A stretch of 6,656 nt of DNA, taken from the NCBI GenBank assembly GCA_013349725.1, contig DUZB01000245.1:1-6656 (forward strand), in the 5' to 3' direction. Below are positions 5,971-6,656 of this stretch, piece after piece (the first letter of the stretch is position 1; each line of letters opens with the position of its first letter). The notes beneath the pieces were generated by a model. It was not told where the DNA came from and did no database searches. It saw only the letters and a program-made list of their open reading frames with translations. A program made the position numbers and the translations under genes. Origin of the DNA: Deltaproteobacteria bacterium (GTDB taxonomy: Bacteria > Desulfobacterota > DSM-4660 > Desulfatiglandales > Desulfatiglandaceae).

Positions 5971-6003
5971 CGCCCGGCCTTCCCGGGGAATCTCCATGGG
6001 CGC
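5970..6003. terminator. Two-tier GC-rich inverted repeat after the ATPase stop
   Basis: GCGCCC (5970-5975) pairs with GGGCGC (5998-6003), and TTCC/GGAA (5980-5990) can pair inside the loop. It begins at the last base of the stop codon. No T-run follows, so it is a weak intrinsic terminator or a transcript-end stabiliser that could set different levels for the two ATPase genes. Confidence 0.4.
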
Positions 6004-6082
6004 CGGGATTAAGCAGTAAGAAATTGTGGTTCATCGCGGACTTGAGTGATACTCTGGTTTGCTCTCAGAAAGACCTTGTTCT

Positions 6083-6218
6083 GGTGTCAGGTGTCAGGTG
6101 TCAGAGAAAAACCCTGCCCGCATTCAGCCTATTCAACGTAGTAGCATATATTTCTCCTTCTTAGGATCGCGCAGTAGGAATCCCGCTACAGCGGGACTGA
6201 CACCTGAAACCTGACACC
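6083..6218. repeat. 22-bp inverted repeat around a hairpin, MITE-like
   Basis: The left arm (6083-6104) is three tandem GGTGTCAG-type units. The right arm (6197-6218) is its reverse complement with one mismatch in 22. Between them, adjoining the right arm, is a perfect hairpin TCCCGC TACA GCGGGA (6181-6196). The whole 136-bp block fills most of the 324-bp gap (5971-6294) between the two ATPase genes, and it has no coding potential that I can support. The rest of the gap shows nothing clear. Confidence 0.7.
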
Positions 6219-6294
6219 TCGGTTCTGAAAAAAACGATTCTTCACGCTAATCCGCGAAGACCCGAAATTGGTTTGACTATTTGAGGACCCAAAA

Positions 6295-6656
6295 ATGGCA
6301 GAAGAGAAGAAACAAGAATTCTGGAGATGGACAGAATCCAGATGGAAAGATCCCCATATGGATTGGAAAGACGCCCATTTCATTACAGTGGGGATTGATG
6401 TGGGCTCGGTAAGTTCGCAGTCTGTAATCATGGCTGATGGGCAGATTTTTGCTTACGGGAATATGCGTACGGGTTCCGATAGCCCCAACAGCGCCAGGAA
6501 TGCCCTCGCCTTTGCCCTGGAAACCACGGATATGCCGGAAGAAAGAATGGATTACTGTGTCGGTACGGGATACGGCAGGGTGAACGTGCCGTTTGCCGAT
6601 CGAGCCATTACGGAAATTGCCTGTCATGCCAGAGGGGCCAATTTTATTTATGGCCC
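6295..6656 (+). CDS. bzdQ: ATP-dependent benzoyl-CoA reductase-type ATPase subunit, BzdQ/BcrA-like (3' end outside window)
   Basis: The first 120 residues of a second ASKHA ATPase; the frame is open to the window end. The start ATG 6295 has a GAGG site 8 bp upstream. An N-terminal leader rich in Trp (EFWRWTESRWKDPHMDWKDAHF, 8-29) precedes the phosphate-1 motif GIDVGSVSSQSVIMADG (33-49). MRTGSDSPNSARNAL (57-71), then GTGYGRVNVPFADRAITEIACHARGANF (90-117) follow. This Trp-rich leader and the GTGYGRVNVPFA...ITEIACHARGAN block are what I know from BzdQ/BcrA-type benzoyl-CoA reductase subunits, which couple ATP hydrolysis to two-electron dearomatisation of benzoyl-CoA in anaerobes. The [4Fe-4S] cysteines would lie beyond the window. 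It follows the first ATPase in the P-then-Q order of bzdNOPQ, but across a repeat-filled gap. Homologous activators of other aryl-CoA or acyl-CoA enzymes remain possible. Confidence 0.8.
   Translation, partial: MAEEKKQEFWRWTESRWKDPHMDWKDAHFITVGIDVGSVSSQSVIMADGQIFAYGNMRTGSDSPNSARNALAFALETTDMPEERMDYCVGTGYGRVNVPFADRAITEIACHARGANFIYG

Noticed and set aside
4870..6082. Direct repeat GACCTTGTTCT (near 4870 and 6072)
   Set aside because: Eleven bases with different flanks can arise by chance; no element border is supported.

Overview
The window looks like chromosomal DNA of a strictly anaerobic, hopanoid-making bacterium, most plausibly of the deltaproteobacterial / Desulfobacterota type. This is an inference from gene content: hopanoid genes sit beside oxygen-sensitive ATPase activators of the benzoyl-CoA reductase / 2-hydroxyacyl-CoA dehydratase class, and the intergenic gaps carry short palindromic repeats. 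No rRNA, tRNA, CRISPR array or complete insertion sequence was recognised.

Left part (1-3146, all +). The window opens inside a squalene-hopene cyclase gene (C-terminal half, DVDDT acid motif present). It overlaps by 4 bp a hopanoid-associated nucleoside phosphorylase (HpnG). Together they make hopene and trim adenosylhopane to the ribosyl intermediate of extended hopanoids. A 77-aa SHOCT-domain lipoprotein and an acetylserotonin/caffeate-type SAM-dependent O-methyltransferase follow in the same direction. Their connection to hopanoids is suggested only by position.

Middle (3147-4855). A perfect 9-bp hairpin separates the methyltransferase from a convergent transglutaminase-like protein on the minus strand. 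A divergent, AT-rich intergenic region follows, with a TTGACA promoter candidate whose spacer holds a GTTAC/GTAAC inverted repeat. Downstream is a 62-aa DUF2080-type protein (annotated in databases as transposon-encoded, with an AbrB/MazE-like look), then after 12 bp a GNAT acetyltransferase. This two-gene unit looks like a small accessory cassette.

Right part (4856-6656). A 341-bp gap contains two palindromic repeats, one of them the dispersed ATTCCCGCG/CGCGGGAAT type. Next is a 257-aa ASKHA-fold [4Fe-4S] ATPase (HgdC/BadF/BzdP family, with both cluster cysteines). A 324-bp gap then carries a 22-bp inverted repeat around a hairpin. Last is the beginning of a second ATPase subunit that strongly resembles the BzdQ/BcrA type. 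The two ATPases would hydrolyse ATP to drive low-potential electron transfer to a dearomatising reductase or dehydratase, whose catalytic subunits are not in the window.
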